Under the pieces are notes generated by a model. That model was not told where the DNA came from. It was given only the letters and a program-made list of their open reading frames with translations, and searched no databases. From NCBI GenBank assembly GCA_944392425.1, contig CALXWM010000010.1, positions 1-39,625 on the forward strand: 39,625 bases of DNA, read 5' to 3'. Shown here one piece after another: positions 7,363 to 15,015 of this stretch. Source of the stretch: an uncultured Clostridia bacterium (lineage in GTDB: Bacteria > Bacillota > Clostridia > TANB77 > CAG-508). A program made the translations under genes and the position numbers. Each line of letters starts with the position of its first letter. Position 1 is the first letter of the stretch.

Positions 7363-8712
7363 TTACCTTATCCACTTAGCGAATAGCTTTTTAGTTTTAT
7401 ATAAAGCATCTATCAATCTATCTACATCTTCTTTTGTATTATAAATATAAAAGCTCACTCTGCATGTCGATTCTAATCCCATAAATCTAAGTAATGGCTG
7501 TGCACAATGATTTCCTGACCTAATACATACGTTTTCACTATCTAATACACTTGCTACATCATGAGGATGTACTCCATTAACATTAAATGAAATAACTCCT
7601 GCCTGACTGTTTTCTATATTATTCCATCCTGCACTCCTCACATTATTGCTTGCAGAAAATATCTCAGTATTTTCTGTTCCGCCCGGACCATAGATTGTAA
7701 CAAATGCTAGTTTTTGTAGTTCTTCCAAAGCATACATTGTTAATTCTTTTTCAATTGCTTGCACTACTTCCATGCCTTTAAGTGTTTTACATTTTTTTAC
7801 TTCCTCGCTATACTTTATTTCATTATTTTCACTAAAATCCATTCCAATATTGTTCAAATAATCTATTGCAGCAGATAGTCCAACTGCACCTTCTACATTT
7901 TGCGTACCAGCTTCATATTTTGTAGGTACTTCGGCAAATGTAGCATTTTGTTCATAAACATATTCTATCATGTCCCCACCAAATAAGAATGGTTTCATTT
8001 TTTCTAATAGTTCACTTTTGGCATATAACGCACCTATTCCAAGTGGAGCTAACATCTTATGTCCTGAAAACACTAAAAAATCTGCATCAAGTTTTTGAAC
8101 ATCTATTTTCATATGTGGAACGCTTTGTGATGCGTCAACTATGGAAATAGCCCCAACACTATGAGCTTTTTTTATTATTTTTTCTATTGGATTTATTGTT
8201 CCTAGCACATTTGACACATGAGTTATTCCAACAATTTTGGTTCCTTCCACTATTTTGCTATCTATTTCCTCATCTGTTATCTCTCCTGTTTTATTTATAT
8301 ACATATATTCTAATGTACTACCAGTCTTTCTCGATACATATTGCCATGGTACTAAATTAGAATGATGTTCCATTATTGACAGTACAATTTTATCTTTACT
8401 ACCTAAATTATTTAATCCATAACTATATGCTATTAAGTTTAAGCTTTCGGTTGCATTTCTAGTAAATACTATTTGGTTCTCCCTCTTGGCATTTATAAAC
8501 TTTGCAATCTTTTTTCTTGCTTCATCGTACACTTTTGTAGATTCTAAACTCAATTTATATGCTCCTCTATGAGGGTTTGCGTTAGCATTTTTATAGTATT
8601 CGCTAATAGCATTTATAACTTGCATAGGCTTTTGCGTTGTAGCGGCACTGTCTAAATAAGCAATATTATTTTGGATTAATAGTGGAAAATCTCTTTTAAA
8701 AAAATAAGCCAT
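7363..8712 (-). CDS. sufS: Cysteine desulfurase SufS
   Basis: 449 aa group II cysteine desulfurase. YLDSAATTQKP at the start, HHSNLVPWQ, the PLP lysine in VFSGHKMLAP, and the catalytic Cys in RSGNHCAQPLLR. It releases sulfur from cysteine as enzyme-bound persulfide and donates it to SufU. Usual length is about 405 aa; the extra residues fall mainly in an insertion after DYLNNIGMD (DFSENNEIKYSEEVKKC and following) before KELTMYALEEL. AGGAGTG precedes the ATG. Third gene of the suf operon. Confidence 0.95.
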   Translation of the reverse strand: MAYFFKRDFPLLIQNNIAYLDSAATTQKPMQVINAISEYYKNANANPHRGAYKLSLESTKVYDEARKKIAKFINAKRENQIVFTRNATESLNLIAYSYGLNNLGSKDKIVLSIMEHHSNLVPWQYVSRKTGSTLEYMYINKTGEITDEEIDSKIVEGTKIVGITHVSNVLGTINPIEKIIKKAHSVGAISIVDASQSVPHMKIDVQKLDADFLVFSGHKMLAPLGIGALYAKSELLEKMKPFLFGGDMIEYVYEQNATFAEVPTKYEAGTQNVEGAVGLSAAIDYLNNIGMDFSENNEIKYSEEVKKCKTLKGMEVVQAIEKELTMYALEELQKLAFVTIYGPGGTENTEIFSASNNVRSAGWNNIENSQAGVISFNVNGVHPHDVASVLDSENVCIRSGNHCAQPLLRFMGLESTCRVSFYIYNTKEDVDRLIDALYKTKKLFAKWIR

Positions 8713-8824
8713 TTGATTTACACTCCTATATTATAGTTTATGTAAAACAAATGGTTTATTTGAATATCTTTAACAAATTTTTTTGTATTATTTTATTGTT
8801 AATCTTATTTACAATTTTATAATT

Positions 8825-9769
8825 CTATTTTAAAAATCCTTCAATTATTTTTTCTTCCGCCTCTTTTTCTGAAAGACCTAATGTCATTAGTTTTATTAAT
8901 TGCTCTCCTGCAATTTTTCCGATAGCTGCTTCATGTATTAAATTTGCATCTACATTATTTGCAATTATTTCAGGAATTGCAGTTACTTTTGCATTATCCT
9001 TTATAATAGCATCACATTCAACATGTCCAAAACATTTTGTATTTCCTACGATTTTAGATTCAAATTGTTGTTTTGAATTTTCTGTTGCAACAGAACGTGA
9101 TGTTACTTTTACACTTGCTCCTTCTTCTTCCAAATCTACATCAAATACAGTTTTAGCTAATTGTGTTCCTGCAGTAAGTATTTTTTCTGTTACTACTAAG
9201 TTTCCATCTTTATATACTTTTCCTCTTGTTTCTCTTATTGTAGAGTCAACACCTTTTATTTGTACACTCTCCATTTCTAAAGATGAACCTTCTTTTAATT
9301 CTACTTCTGTTACTGGATTTAATATTCTTTTTCCGTCGCCTTTACCTTCACCATAATGCTTTTCGTAATATCTTACTTTTGCACCTTCTTCTAAAAAGAA
9401 ACGATGTATCCCGTCATGCTGAGAATCATTATGCTCATCGTTATGGATGCCACAACCAGCAACAATTACTACATTTGCATTTTTTCCAATGTAAAAATCA
9501 TTATATACAACGTCTTTTAGTCCACTTTGAGTGATTATAACTGGAATATGCACAATTTCAAATTTTGTATTTTCTTTTACATAAATATCTATTCCTGTGC
9601 CATCTTTTTTTGTTTCTATTTTTACGTTTTCTGTTATTTGTCTTTCAACACCTTTTCCGTTTTTTCTAATATTGTAGGCCCCGGTTCTTACATCATCGCC
9701 TGCAATTGTTTCTAATAAATTTTCTTCTATTTTTTCCATATATGCTTTATTTGTCTCCTCTCTTAACAT
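8825..9769 (-). CDS. sufB: Short SufB/SufD-family Fe-S assembly protein
   Basis: 314 aa, much shorter than classical SufB (about 465). It has the SufBD beta-helix core (FEIVHIPVIITQSG, VVIVAGCGIHNDEHNDSQHD, FFLEEGAKVRYYEKHYGEG) and the C-terminal ECDAIIKDNAKVTAIPEI ... IHEAAIGKIAGEQL ... GLSEKEAEEKIIEGF motif. It should pair with SufC as a scaffold. It is the only SufB/D homologue in the operon, so the scaffold is probably a SufC plus homodimeric SufBD-type protein. It overlaps the end of sufC by seven bases. Confidence 0.88.
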   Translation of the reverse strand: MLREETNKAYMEKIEENLLETIAGDDVRTGAYNIRKNGKGVERQITENVKIETKKDGTGIDIYVKENTKFEIVHIPVIITQSGLKDVVYNDFYIGKNANVVIVAGCGIHNDEHNDSQHDGIHRFFLEEGAKVRYYEKHYGEGKGDGKRILNPVTEVELKEGSSLEMESVQIKGVDSTIRETRGKVYKDGNLVVTEKILTAGTQLAKTVFDVDLEEEGASVKVTSRSVATENSKQQFESKIVGNTKCFGHVECDAIIKDNAKVTAIPEIIANNVDANLIHEAAIGKIAGEQLIKLMTLGLSEKEAEEKIIEGFLK

Positions 9770-10479
9770 TTTGTCCCTTTATTTAACTTACAGCAATGTG
9801 GTTTTACATTCATTTCTGCTAAAACTTCTTCTGCTTTGCCTGTTTTTTGTATTTTACCGTTTCTCATTAATATTATTTCATCTGCTATTTTTAATATTCT
9901 TTCTTGATGAGAAATTATTAAAGTTGTTCCTTTTGTTCTTTCTTGTATATTTTCGAATACTTCTATTAAATTTTGGAAACTCCATAAGTCTATTCCTGCT
10001 TCTGGTTCGTCAAATATACATAGTTTTGCATCTCTTACAGCAAGAAGTGCAATTTCTATTCTTTTTAGCTCTCCTCCTGATAGTGAACCATTTACTTCTC
10101 TATCTATATATTCATTTGCACATAGTCCAACTGTTGATAATATATCACATGCTTCTTTTTTGTTCATTTTTCTATTGGCAGATAATCTTATTAAGTCTAA
10201 TACTGTTATTCCTTTGAATTTTACTGGTTGTTGAAATGCAAATCCTATTCCCATTCTTGCTCTTTCATCAATTGTTTTATTAGTAATATCTTGTCCTTCA
10301 AATATTACTTGTCCAGAATCTGGCTTTTCTATTCCCATTATTATTTTTGCAAGTGTTGATTTTCCGGAACCATTTTGTCCGGTTATTGCAATAAACTTGC
10401 CTGTATCAATTGTTAAATTAATATCATTTAATATTTTTTTATTGTCTCTTTCGAACATTATATGTTTTAATTCTAGCAT
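9763..10479 (-). CDS. sufC: SufC, ABC-type ATPase of the SUF system
   Basis: 238 aa ABC ATPase: Walker A GQNGSGKSTLAKII, Q-loop FAFQQPVKFKG, signature GSLSGGELKRIEIALL (the SufC-type GGELKR), Walker B LCIFDEPEAGIDL, and H-loop IISHQERIL. SufC supplies ATPase-driven conformational change to the scaffold and has no membrane partner. First gene of the operon, transcribed from the strong promoter at 10565-10593. Confidence 0.95.
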   Translation of the reverse strand: MLELKHIMFERDNKKILNDINLTIDTGKFIAITGQNGSGKSTLAKIIMGIEKPDSGQVIFEGQDITNKTIDERARMGIGFAFQQPVKFKGITVLDLIRLSANRKMNKKEACDILSTVGLCANEYIDREVNGSLSGGELKRIEIALLAVRDAKLCIFDEPEAGIDLWSFQNLIEVFENIQERTKGTTLIISHQERILKIADEIILMRNGKIQKTGKAEEVLAEMNVKPHCCKLNKGTKC

Positions 10480-10548
10480 TTTTACCTCTTTTCTATTTTT
10501 AAATAAACTTAATATAAAGTCGCTTTATTATTCTTCATTTTTGCTTTT

Positions 10549-10593
10549 GTTAGTCTCGTCTAACATTTTAATATTTTTTTATATATTTGTCAA
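10549..10593 (-). promoter_or_regulatory. suf operon promoter with palindrome at the start site
   Basis: On the minus strand: TTGACA (10588-10593), 17-base spacer, TAAAAT (10565-10570). Immediately downstream is an inverted repeat GTTAG-N6-CTAAC (10549-10564), where transcription would begin, a position suited to a repressor. Rrf2-type regulators often control suf operons, but no regulator gene lies in this window, so the link is only inferred. Confidence 0.75.
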
Positions 10594-10606
10594 GTGATAT
10601 TTAAAA

Positions 10607-10649
10607 AATTTCCAATATACATTCTTAAAATATATGTACATTGGAAATT
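10607..10649 (-). terminator. Intrinsic terminator of the J-like gene
   Basis: Near-perfect 16-base stem (10607-10622 with 10634-10649, one G-T pair) followed on the minus strand by TTTTTTAAAT. It sits between the end of the J-like gene and the suf promoter and insulates the two. Confidence 0.8.
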
Positions 10650-10658
10650 ATTTTTTTC

Positions 10659-11448
10659 TTATCTTTCCTCTTCTCTTTCTTTTTGACTTATTAATTTAGT
10701 AGTAGCTAAATCTTCTTCATTCATATCAAACATAGGTCCATTTAAATTATTCTCAACCGTTCCAATATATCCATCAAATTTTCTCTGGCAAGTTGTTAAA
10801 TGTATATCTGACATTTGGTTATAAAATAATTTAATATATTCATTTTCTCCTTCAGTACGTGGCTTATCTACGTGCATAAGCATATCTATTTCATCAAATC
10901 TAGTATTTGTTGTAACTGGAAAGTGCATTTCCATGCCATTAACATTTTTTACAATTTCATATTCTTTTAAATAAGCCATAACTCCCATTTGAGTTATATA
11001 TTGATAATTTCTTTTTGGAATAACTAATATTTGTTTTTTATTTTCGCCATTTGGTGCCACTTCAAATTGATACCATTTTTCCTTTGAAAGTTTAGAAGTG
11101 AAATTTCTTATTATTCCTGTTTTTACGCCTTCTGATTTCAAAGGCAAATTTTTTGCATATATTTCTTGTTTTGTTAAAACATCATATTCTTTTCTAGAAT
11201 TTTCATCTTTAATTAGAGAATACAAATATTCTATCTCTTTAAGATCATTATCTATTTTTTCAGACAAATCCGGAGAAGTTTCTTTTCTTTTTACTATTCT
11301 TCCGTCTTATATATTCATATTTTTCTTTTAATAATTCGTCTAATTTTGTTTTATCAATTGTTCCATCTTCACGTTTTGCCCTATTAGCTAAAAGATTAAA
11401 ACAAAAAATAGTTTTTGATGCTACATATTTTTCTATATCTTTATCCAT
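10659..11448 (-). CDS. J-domain-like protein split by a +1 shift at a CGG codon
   Basis: The first frame (11448 down to a stop at 11260) encodes 62 residues starting MDKDIEKYVASK. The second frame continues to 10659. If the C at 11304 (C of in-frame CGG) is skipped, the two join as KEKYEYIR-G-RIVKRKETSPDL and give 262 aa. The stretch LYSLIKDENSRKEYD resembles the last helix of DnaJ J domains, but the HPD tripeptide was not found, so chaperone function is doubtful. The C-terminal part (WYQFEVAPNGENKKQILVIP) is unrecognised. The alternative of two overlapping genes needs a TTG start with no Shine-Dalgarno. Confidence 0.55.
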
Positions 11449-11666
11449 AGTAAATTTTTCCCTTCATTTCCTTAGTTCGTTTTATCTGAATAATATCTAT
11501 TTTTCTAAAGTATTATTTTTGAGCATTATATATCAAACATATTAAAATATCAATATTTTTCAATAATGTAAACATTTTTAGCATAAAAAGTTATTACATT
11601 TTCAAATTTTATCTAGACTTTTAAATTAAAATATGCTATTATATTAAAGTACATTAAATAACTTAT

Positions 11667-11749
11667 GCCGTTGTGGCGAAATTGGTATACGCACAGCACT
11701 CAAAATGCTGCGAGAAATCATGTGGGTTCGAGTCCCACCAACGGCACCA
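11667..11749 (+). tRNA. tRNA-Leu (anticodon CAA)
   Basis: Acceptor stem GCCGTTG (11667-11673) pairs with CAACGGC (11739-11745), followed by A and encoded CCA (11747-11749). The anticodon arm is CAGCA-CTCAAAA-TGCTG with anticodon CAA, reading UUG. The T arm GTGGGTTCGAGTCCCAC is intact and a short variable arm precedes it. Promoter TAGACT (11614-11619), 17-base spacer, TATTAT (11637-11642). A decayed mobile element begins just after it. Confidence 0.95.
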
Positions 11750-11789
11750 ATGACGTTTCTGTTTGAACTAACAGAACAGAATTGATACA

Positions 11790-11826
11790 AAATCAATCAG
11801 AAAATAAAATCTGGTTGATTTTTTTG
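11790..11826 (+). terminator. Intrinsic terminator after tRNA-Leu
   Basis: Stem AAATCAATCAGA (11790-11801) with TCTGGTTGATTT (11810-11821), including one G-T pair, followed by a T-rich tail. It is the likely end of the tRNA transcript. Confidence 0.75.
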
Positions 11827-11854
11827 TTGTCTATAAACAATATTAAAATCATCC

Positions 11855-11961
11855 AAACGAAAGGATGGTGCGAAAAAATTTATTGCCTCGCAGAGCCCAC
11901 GAGTTATGATGGTACGTCATAACTCATAGGGGTTTAGGACGCATGACAGAGTCAAAGTCCT
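11855..11961 (+). other. MobV-type oriT-like region
   Basis: Directly upstream of the relaxase remnant is a 9-base inverted repeat GAGTTATGA (11901-11909) / TCATAACTC (11917-11925) followed by a G-rich segment (TAGGGGTTTAGGA). Local GC is visibly higher than in the flanks. An inverted repeat in front of a MobV relaxase is the usual place for oriT. Assignment rests on position and symmetry only. Confidence 0.4.
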
Positions 11962-12731
11962 GTGCTTCGAAGGAAGTTAAACCAGAATAATATAGACCAA
12001 GAATATAGATTAAAAATGATTGATGTATATAATGAACAAATAAAAGATTTAACTAAAATTTTACCAACTTTTAAAATAGCAAATGCTACAATACATTTTG
12101 ATGAAACCTCTCCTCATTTACACATTGTTGGAGTACCAATTATTTAAAATTGTAAAAGAGAAATGAAAAAGCATGTAGGAAAATCACAAGTATTTACTAA
12201 AAACTCATTAACTGAAATACAAGATAAAATGTGAAATGCTTGTAAAGATATTACTAAAACCGTTAGAAGTGTAAATGACTTGAATATGGCAATTAAAGAT
12301 TTTGAGCATTGTTCTTTTGAAATAGCACAAGAAAATCAATAACTTAAATATCAGTTGGAGTTAAAAGATGATGAATTAGTAATCTAAAAAATAAATTATC
12401 AATTAAAGATAAGATTATAAACAAATTACAGGCTGAAAAGGAGAAAGTTAAATATTTGGTAAATATAATAAATAGTATGAGATTAAAAGATAAATTAAGA
12501 TTAGGAATATGTTTATCTACAAGTGATTGGTCTAATATCCTGTACAATAAAACAGAAATGTATGAGAAATTTGATACTGTGATAAAAGAAGTTGATGAAG
12601 AATATAGAACTATTATCATAAACTTTGCAAAATATAAACTTGTGATGTTTGCAATGGCTAAAATTATGGAGATGGAAACAGCAGAACAAAATAAAGTTAC
12701 ATTGTATTTATTTAACTTAATTAAAATATAA
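11962..12731 (+). pseudogene. Decayed MobV/Pre plasmid recombination relaxase
   Basis: The fragment reads LRRKLNQNNIDQEYRLKMID ... IHFDETSPHLHIVGVPII, the conserved histidine region of MobV relaxases (HxDE..PHLH). It is broken by TAA at 12145, TGA near 12230, TAA near 12340 and a frameshift near 12380. In between, NCKREMKKHVGKSQVFTK and TKTVRSVNDLNMAIKDFEH are typical MobV segments, joined with an apparent internal deletion. The last 91 codons (12456-12731) are its helical C-terminus. The N-terminal catalytic region is missing. A clear remnant of a mobilizable element beside a tRNA gene. Confidence 0.85.
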
Positions 12732-12819
12732 AATTTCTGTAATTAAGCAATTATTTACATTTATATTGTTGATAAAAAATATACAATATGGTATATTGAT
12801 ACAAAAAGGGGAAATAATT

Positions 12820-13566
12820 ATGAATAAAAAAGTAGTATCTATATGTATTGCAATTGTTGTATGTATTATTATTTTAATTAGCGGATTCCTATTGATTAGA
12901 CAATTTTCTCAAAACAAACCATCTTCTAATCAGTTAGATTTTTCTAAATTAGAAGAAATGAAAGATTCCGAATTAGTAGATTTATTTTATAATATTTCTA
13001 AAGGAGACGAATTCGTAAATGAAAATGAAAAAGATTATCGATTTCCATATGAAGGAGCAGATAGTGTAGAAGATGCAATAGAAAAAACAAAAACTATTGG
13101 TCAGTCTAGTGATACAAAAATGCTAGAATTAAAATTACAAGATGAAACTGATTATTATTATGTTATATATCAAGAATATATTTCATACAGGGGAACAGGA
13201 GATGTAACTTTTAAAAACTATTATCTTTATTTTAAAAACTTCATTTTAGATATTGATAATAAAACTATTAATGCAAATATTTTGGATAATGAGAATAAAG
13301 TTAAGGAAATATTTAATTTATATACATATATTAGAAATAGAGATAACGGAAGCATAAAATTACTACTACCAGAAATTATAGAAAATTCAAATGAATATAT
13401 ATACACCTATTATTATTTTGAAACGTCATATGGAGACTGGGGACTATCAGATAGTATAGAATTATATAAAAGTACTATATCAATAAATAAGCAAAGTGGA
13501 AAGTTTGAATCTGTTGAAAACAAGATTAGACAAGTATCGGGAAAAACTAATGATACTTATTATTAA
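12820..13566 (+). CDS. Membrane-anchored extracytoplasmic protein of unknown function
   Basis: 248 aa. A positively charged start (MNKKV) and a single hydrophobic helix (SICIAIVVCIIILISGFLLI, residues about 5-25) anchor the protein; no lipobox is seen. The remaining 220 residues are polar, tyrosine-rich and probably extracytoplasmic (YYYVIYQEYISYRGTGDV, YTYYYFETSYGDWG). Family not recognised. An in-frame ATG at 12766 lacks a ribosome binding site, whereas AAAAAGGGG precedes ATG 12820. It lies between the relaxase remnant and the toxin-antitoxin cassette, so it is likely cargo. Confidence 0.7.
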   Translation: MNKKVVSICIAIVVCIIILISGFLLIRQFSQNKPSSNQLDFSKLEEMKDSELVDLFYNISKGDEFVNENEKDYRFPYEGADSVEDAIEKTKTIGQSSDTKMLELKLQDETDYYYVIYQEYISYRGTGDVTFKNYYLYFKNFILDIDNKTINANILDNENKVKEIFNLYTYIRNRDNGSIKLLLPEIIENSNEYIYTYYYFETSYGDWGLSDSIELYKSTISINKQSGKFESVENKIRQVSGKTNDTYY

Positions 13567-13603
13567 ATAATTGGCACTTTATGGTGAAAAGCTATAATTA
13601 TAT

Positions 13604-13735
13604 TTGACATTTTTTTAATATCTGTGTATAATAAGTATAGGAAATGAATAACCGCAGTGAATGCGGTTACCACTACATATAGTTATAACAACACATTCGC
13701 AATATTGGCATAGTGGAATGTGTTGTTATTTTATT
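13604..13735 (+). ncRNA. Antisense RNA of a candidate type I toxin-antitoxin cassette
   Basis: A near-perfect sigma-A promoter (TTGACA 13604-13609, 17-base spacer, TATAAT 13627-13632) drives a short RNA of about 95 bases starting near 13639. It contains a hairpin AACCGCA/TGCGGTT (near 13650-13667) and ends in a 14-pair terminator, ATAACAACACATTC (13685-13698) / GAATGTGTTGTTAT (13716-13729), then TTTATT. The terminator overlaps the end of the toxin ORF read on the other strand. No ORF of its own is apparent. Proposed antitoxin RNA. Confidence 0.6.
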
Positions 13736-13844
13736 CCTTATTTATTTTTGAATTTACATATTTTATGTATAAAATCGTTAATAAGGCTACGTTTATTGTT
13801 GATGATACCATTAAGGCATAGATTAAAAAAAGTATAAAACCCAT
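13731..13844 (-). CDS. Small hydrophobic peptide, candidate type I toxin
   Basis: 37-residue ORF, MGFILFLIYALMVSS ... LLTILYIKYVNSKINKE: one hydrophobic helix followed by a basic, polar tail, the usual build of Fst/TxpA-like membrane toxins. GAGGTGG lies six bases before the ATG. Its own promoter (13931-13959) gives a roughly 80-base leader with a GATAAC/GTTATC hairpin. Its 3' end runs into the terminator of the convergent antisense RNA. Functional assignment is inference from architecture; sequence similarity to a named toxin was not established. Confidence 0.6.
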   Translation of the reverse strand: MGFILFLIYALMVSSTINVALLTILYIKYVNSKINKE

Positions 13845-13930
13845 AAACACCACCTCACTTTCTGATAACCAAAGTTATCTAGTGCAGTGGCAACCCATAT
13901 CTACTACTATGTTCATTTCCTATGTCAGCT

Positions 13931-13959
13931 AGTATAGCACACAATTTACAACAAAACAA
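13931..13959 (-). promoter_or_regulatory. Promoter of the small hydrophobic peptide mRNA
   Basis: Minus strand TTGTTT (13954-13959), 17-base spacer, TATACT (13931-13936). The transcript would begin near 13924 with a sequence (TAGGAAATGAAC) that also begins the opposing antisense RNA (TAGGAAATGAAT), so the two RNA starts form an inverted repeat. Confidence 0.6.
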
Positions 13960-14003
13960 TACAAAGAACGAATTTTCGCAAAAAAAGATTTTTATTAAGT
14001 TAC

Positions 14004-14155
14004 TTGATTTTTATTAAATAATCTGGTAATCTATATATAACTTGATTGATATTTGTATCAATCGTGGGGAGTGCCAAAAAAGTTGTAGATAACTACTTCG
14101 TTGGCACCATAAAAATAAACCACCATTACAAATCAATGTAGTGGTGATTTTTTAT
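14004..14155 (+). ncRNA. Candidate structured small RNA
   Basis: A plausible promoter (TTGATT 14004-14009, 17-base spacer, TAATCT 14027-14032) is followed by about 115 bases with three hairpins: GATTGATA/TATCAATC (14044-14051, 14056-14063), GTGCCAA/TTGGCAC (14071-14077, 14101-14107) enclosing GTAG/CTAC, and a terminator CACCATTACA/TGTAGTGGTG (14121-14130, 14137-14146) with a T6 run. No ORF. It could be a free RNA or a leader of the next gene, but that gene has its own promoter after the terminator. No Rfam family recognised. Confidence 0.5.
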
Positions 14156-14183
14156 TGACTAAATGGATAAAAGGTACTATAAT
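14155..14183 (+). promoter_or_regulatory. Sigma-A promoter of the 151-aa gene
   Basis: TTGACT (14155-14160), 17-base spacer, TATAAT (14178-14183). The -35 box abuts the T tract of the preceding terminator, so this gene is transcribed independently of the structured RNA. Confidence 0.75.
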
Positions 14184-14232
14184 AATAGTTACTATTTATT
14201 GTAGCATTATAAAAATAAAAGGAGGAGTTATA

Positions 14233-14688
14233 ATGCTTAGCAACAAAATATCTGGCGAAAGAAATTTATTTGAGAACCGGATGTTGGTAATCACTACTGG
14301 TGGATTCCCAACAAAACTAAAACTCAAAAATCAAAACACTTTAAGTGTTTTGATTAACCGTAAAGATGGAACTATTGATATTTCTTTTGATAGTCAATAT
14401 ATCAATTGTTCCTGCTATTCAATGTCAAAATACTACCAAAGCGACAAACAAGAAAACTCTCAAAGTAACGAAGTCTTAGAAGTTGAGGCTCCTAATTCTG
14501 TTAAAGAAATTTTCTTAGCGACTCTAACATACACAGCAAGTATTAAATTGTTTAAAAAGGTTGTTAAAATTAAATATTGGAAAGAAGGAAGCTTCAGAGA
14601 AGTTAAATATTGTGGTGTTCCCAAAGAAGTATTTTCAGGTAGATATTTTAAAATGACTTTCGAAGATGGAGGTAAAGTACTATTATAA
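14233..14688 (+). CDS. Hypothetical accessory protein
   Basis: 151 aa, not confidently recognised; predicted mostly beta. The C-terminal segment YCGVPKEVFSGRYFKM is faintly like KTSC domains, too weakly to name. AGGAGG is ideally placed before ATG 14233; the frame open from 14155 runs through the promoter and is rejected. Codon 16 is CGG (14278-14280) in the zero frame, and a +1 shift there would hit a stop within a few codons. This makes the gene the main counterexample to the CGG-frameshift idea, or a sign that it was acquired recently. Confidence 0.6.
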   Translation: MLSNKISGERNLFENRMLVITTGGFPTKLKLKNQNTLSVLINRKDGTIDISFDSQYINCSCYSMSKYYQSDKQENSQSNEVLEVEAPNSVKEIFLATLTYTASIKLFKKVVKIKYWKEGSFREVKYCGVPKEVFSGRYFKMTFEDGGKVLL

Positions 14689-14754
14689 TCTCAAACTTTT
14701 TAATATGCAGATGAAAGCTATTGCTTATACTGCATTATGTTAGGAGACAAACAT

Positions 14755-14862
14755 ATGATAAAAGAACTAAGTTTAGCAGAAAAGAAAAAACTATGCATGT
14801 TATCAGATAGCCAAACAATTTACTATATGATTGATAACAAAATCGTTACGCCGACTCCCTAA
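14755..14862 (+). CDS. Small ORF, 35 aa, accessory
   Basis: TAGGAGA followed by ATG opens a 35-residue peptide, MIKELSLAEKKKLCMLSDSQ..., ending KIVTPTP. It has no membrane segment; it looks like a short helical regulator or the first part of a lost gene. Downstream sequence to 14960 contains only short palindromes and a terminator. Reality as a gene depends on conservation. Confidence 0.4.
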   Translation: MIKELSLAEKKKLCMLSDSQTIYYMIDNKIVTPTP

Positions 14863-14964
14863 TTTTCGTGTCCATCATATGATGAATTCACGTCGGACTA
14901 TACACTTTAGAAAGATGTGATGTAAAAAATTTTTTCTTGAGCGTGAGCTGAATGTTTGACTCAA

Positions 14965-14998
14965 AGAAAAAAGCCCCTGACTGGGGGCTTTTTTCTTT
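14965..14998. terminator. Strong bidirectional terminator
   Basis: GCCCC-TGACT-GGGGGC core flanked by A6 on the left and T6 on the right (14965-14998). It works in both directions, ending the accessory transcripts on the plus strand and the ABC exporter operon on the minus strand. Confidence 0.9.
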
Positions 14999-15015
14999 TA
15001 TTAGTATAATTATTT

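Noticed and set aside
9771..10217. Long Leu-rich plus-strand frame opposite sufC
   Set aside because: Its low-complexity leucine content is the complement of the A-rich sufC coding strand; sufC is unmistakable.
10659..11448. True DnaJ/Hsp40 assignment
   Set aside because: Only the last J-domain-like helix is visible; no HPD motif, no Gly/Phe or zinc-finger region, so the name is kept as J-like.
11962..12147. 61-aa relaxase-like ORF as an intact small gene
   Set aside because: MobV homology continues past the stop in the same frame, and the N-terminus is missing; it is a fragment of a pseudogene.
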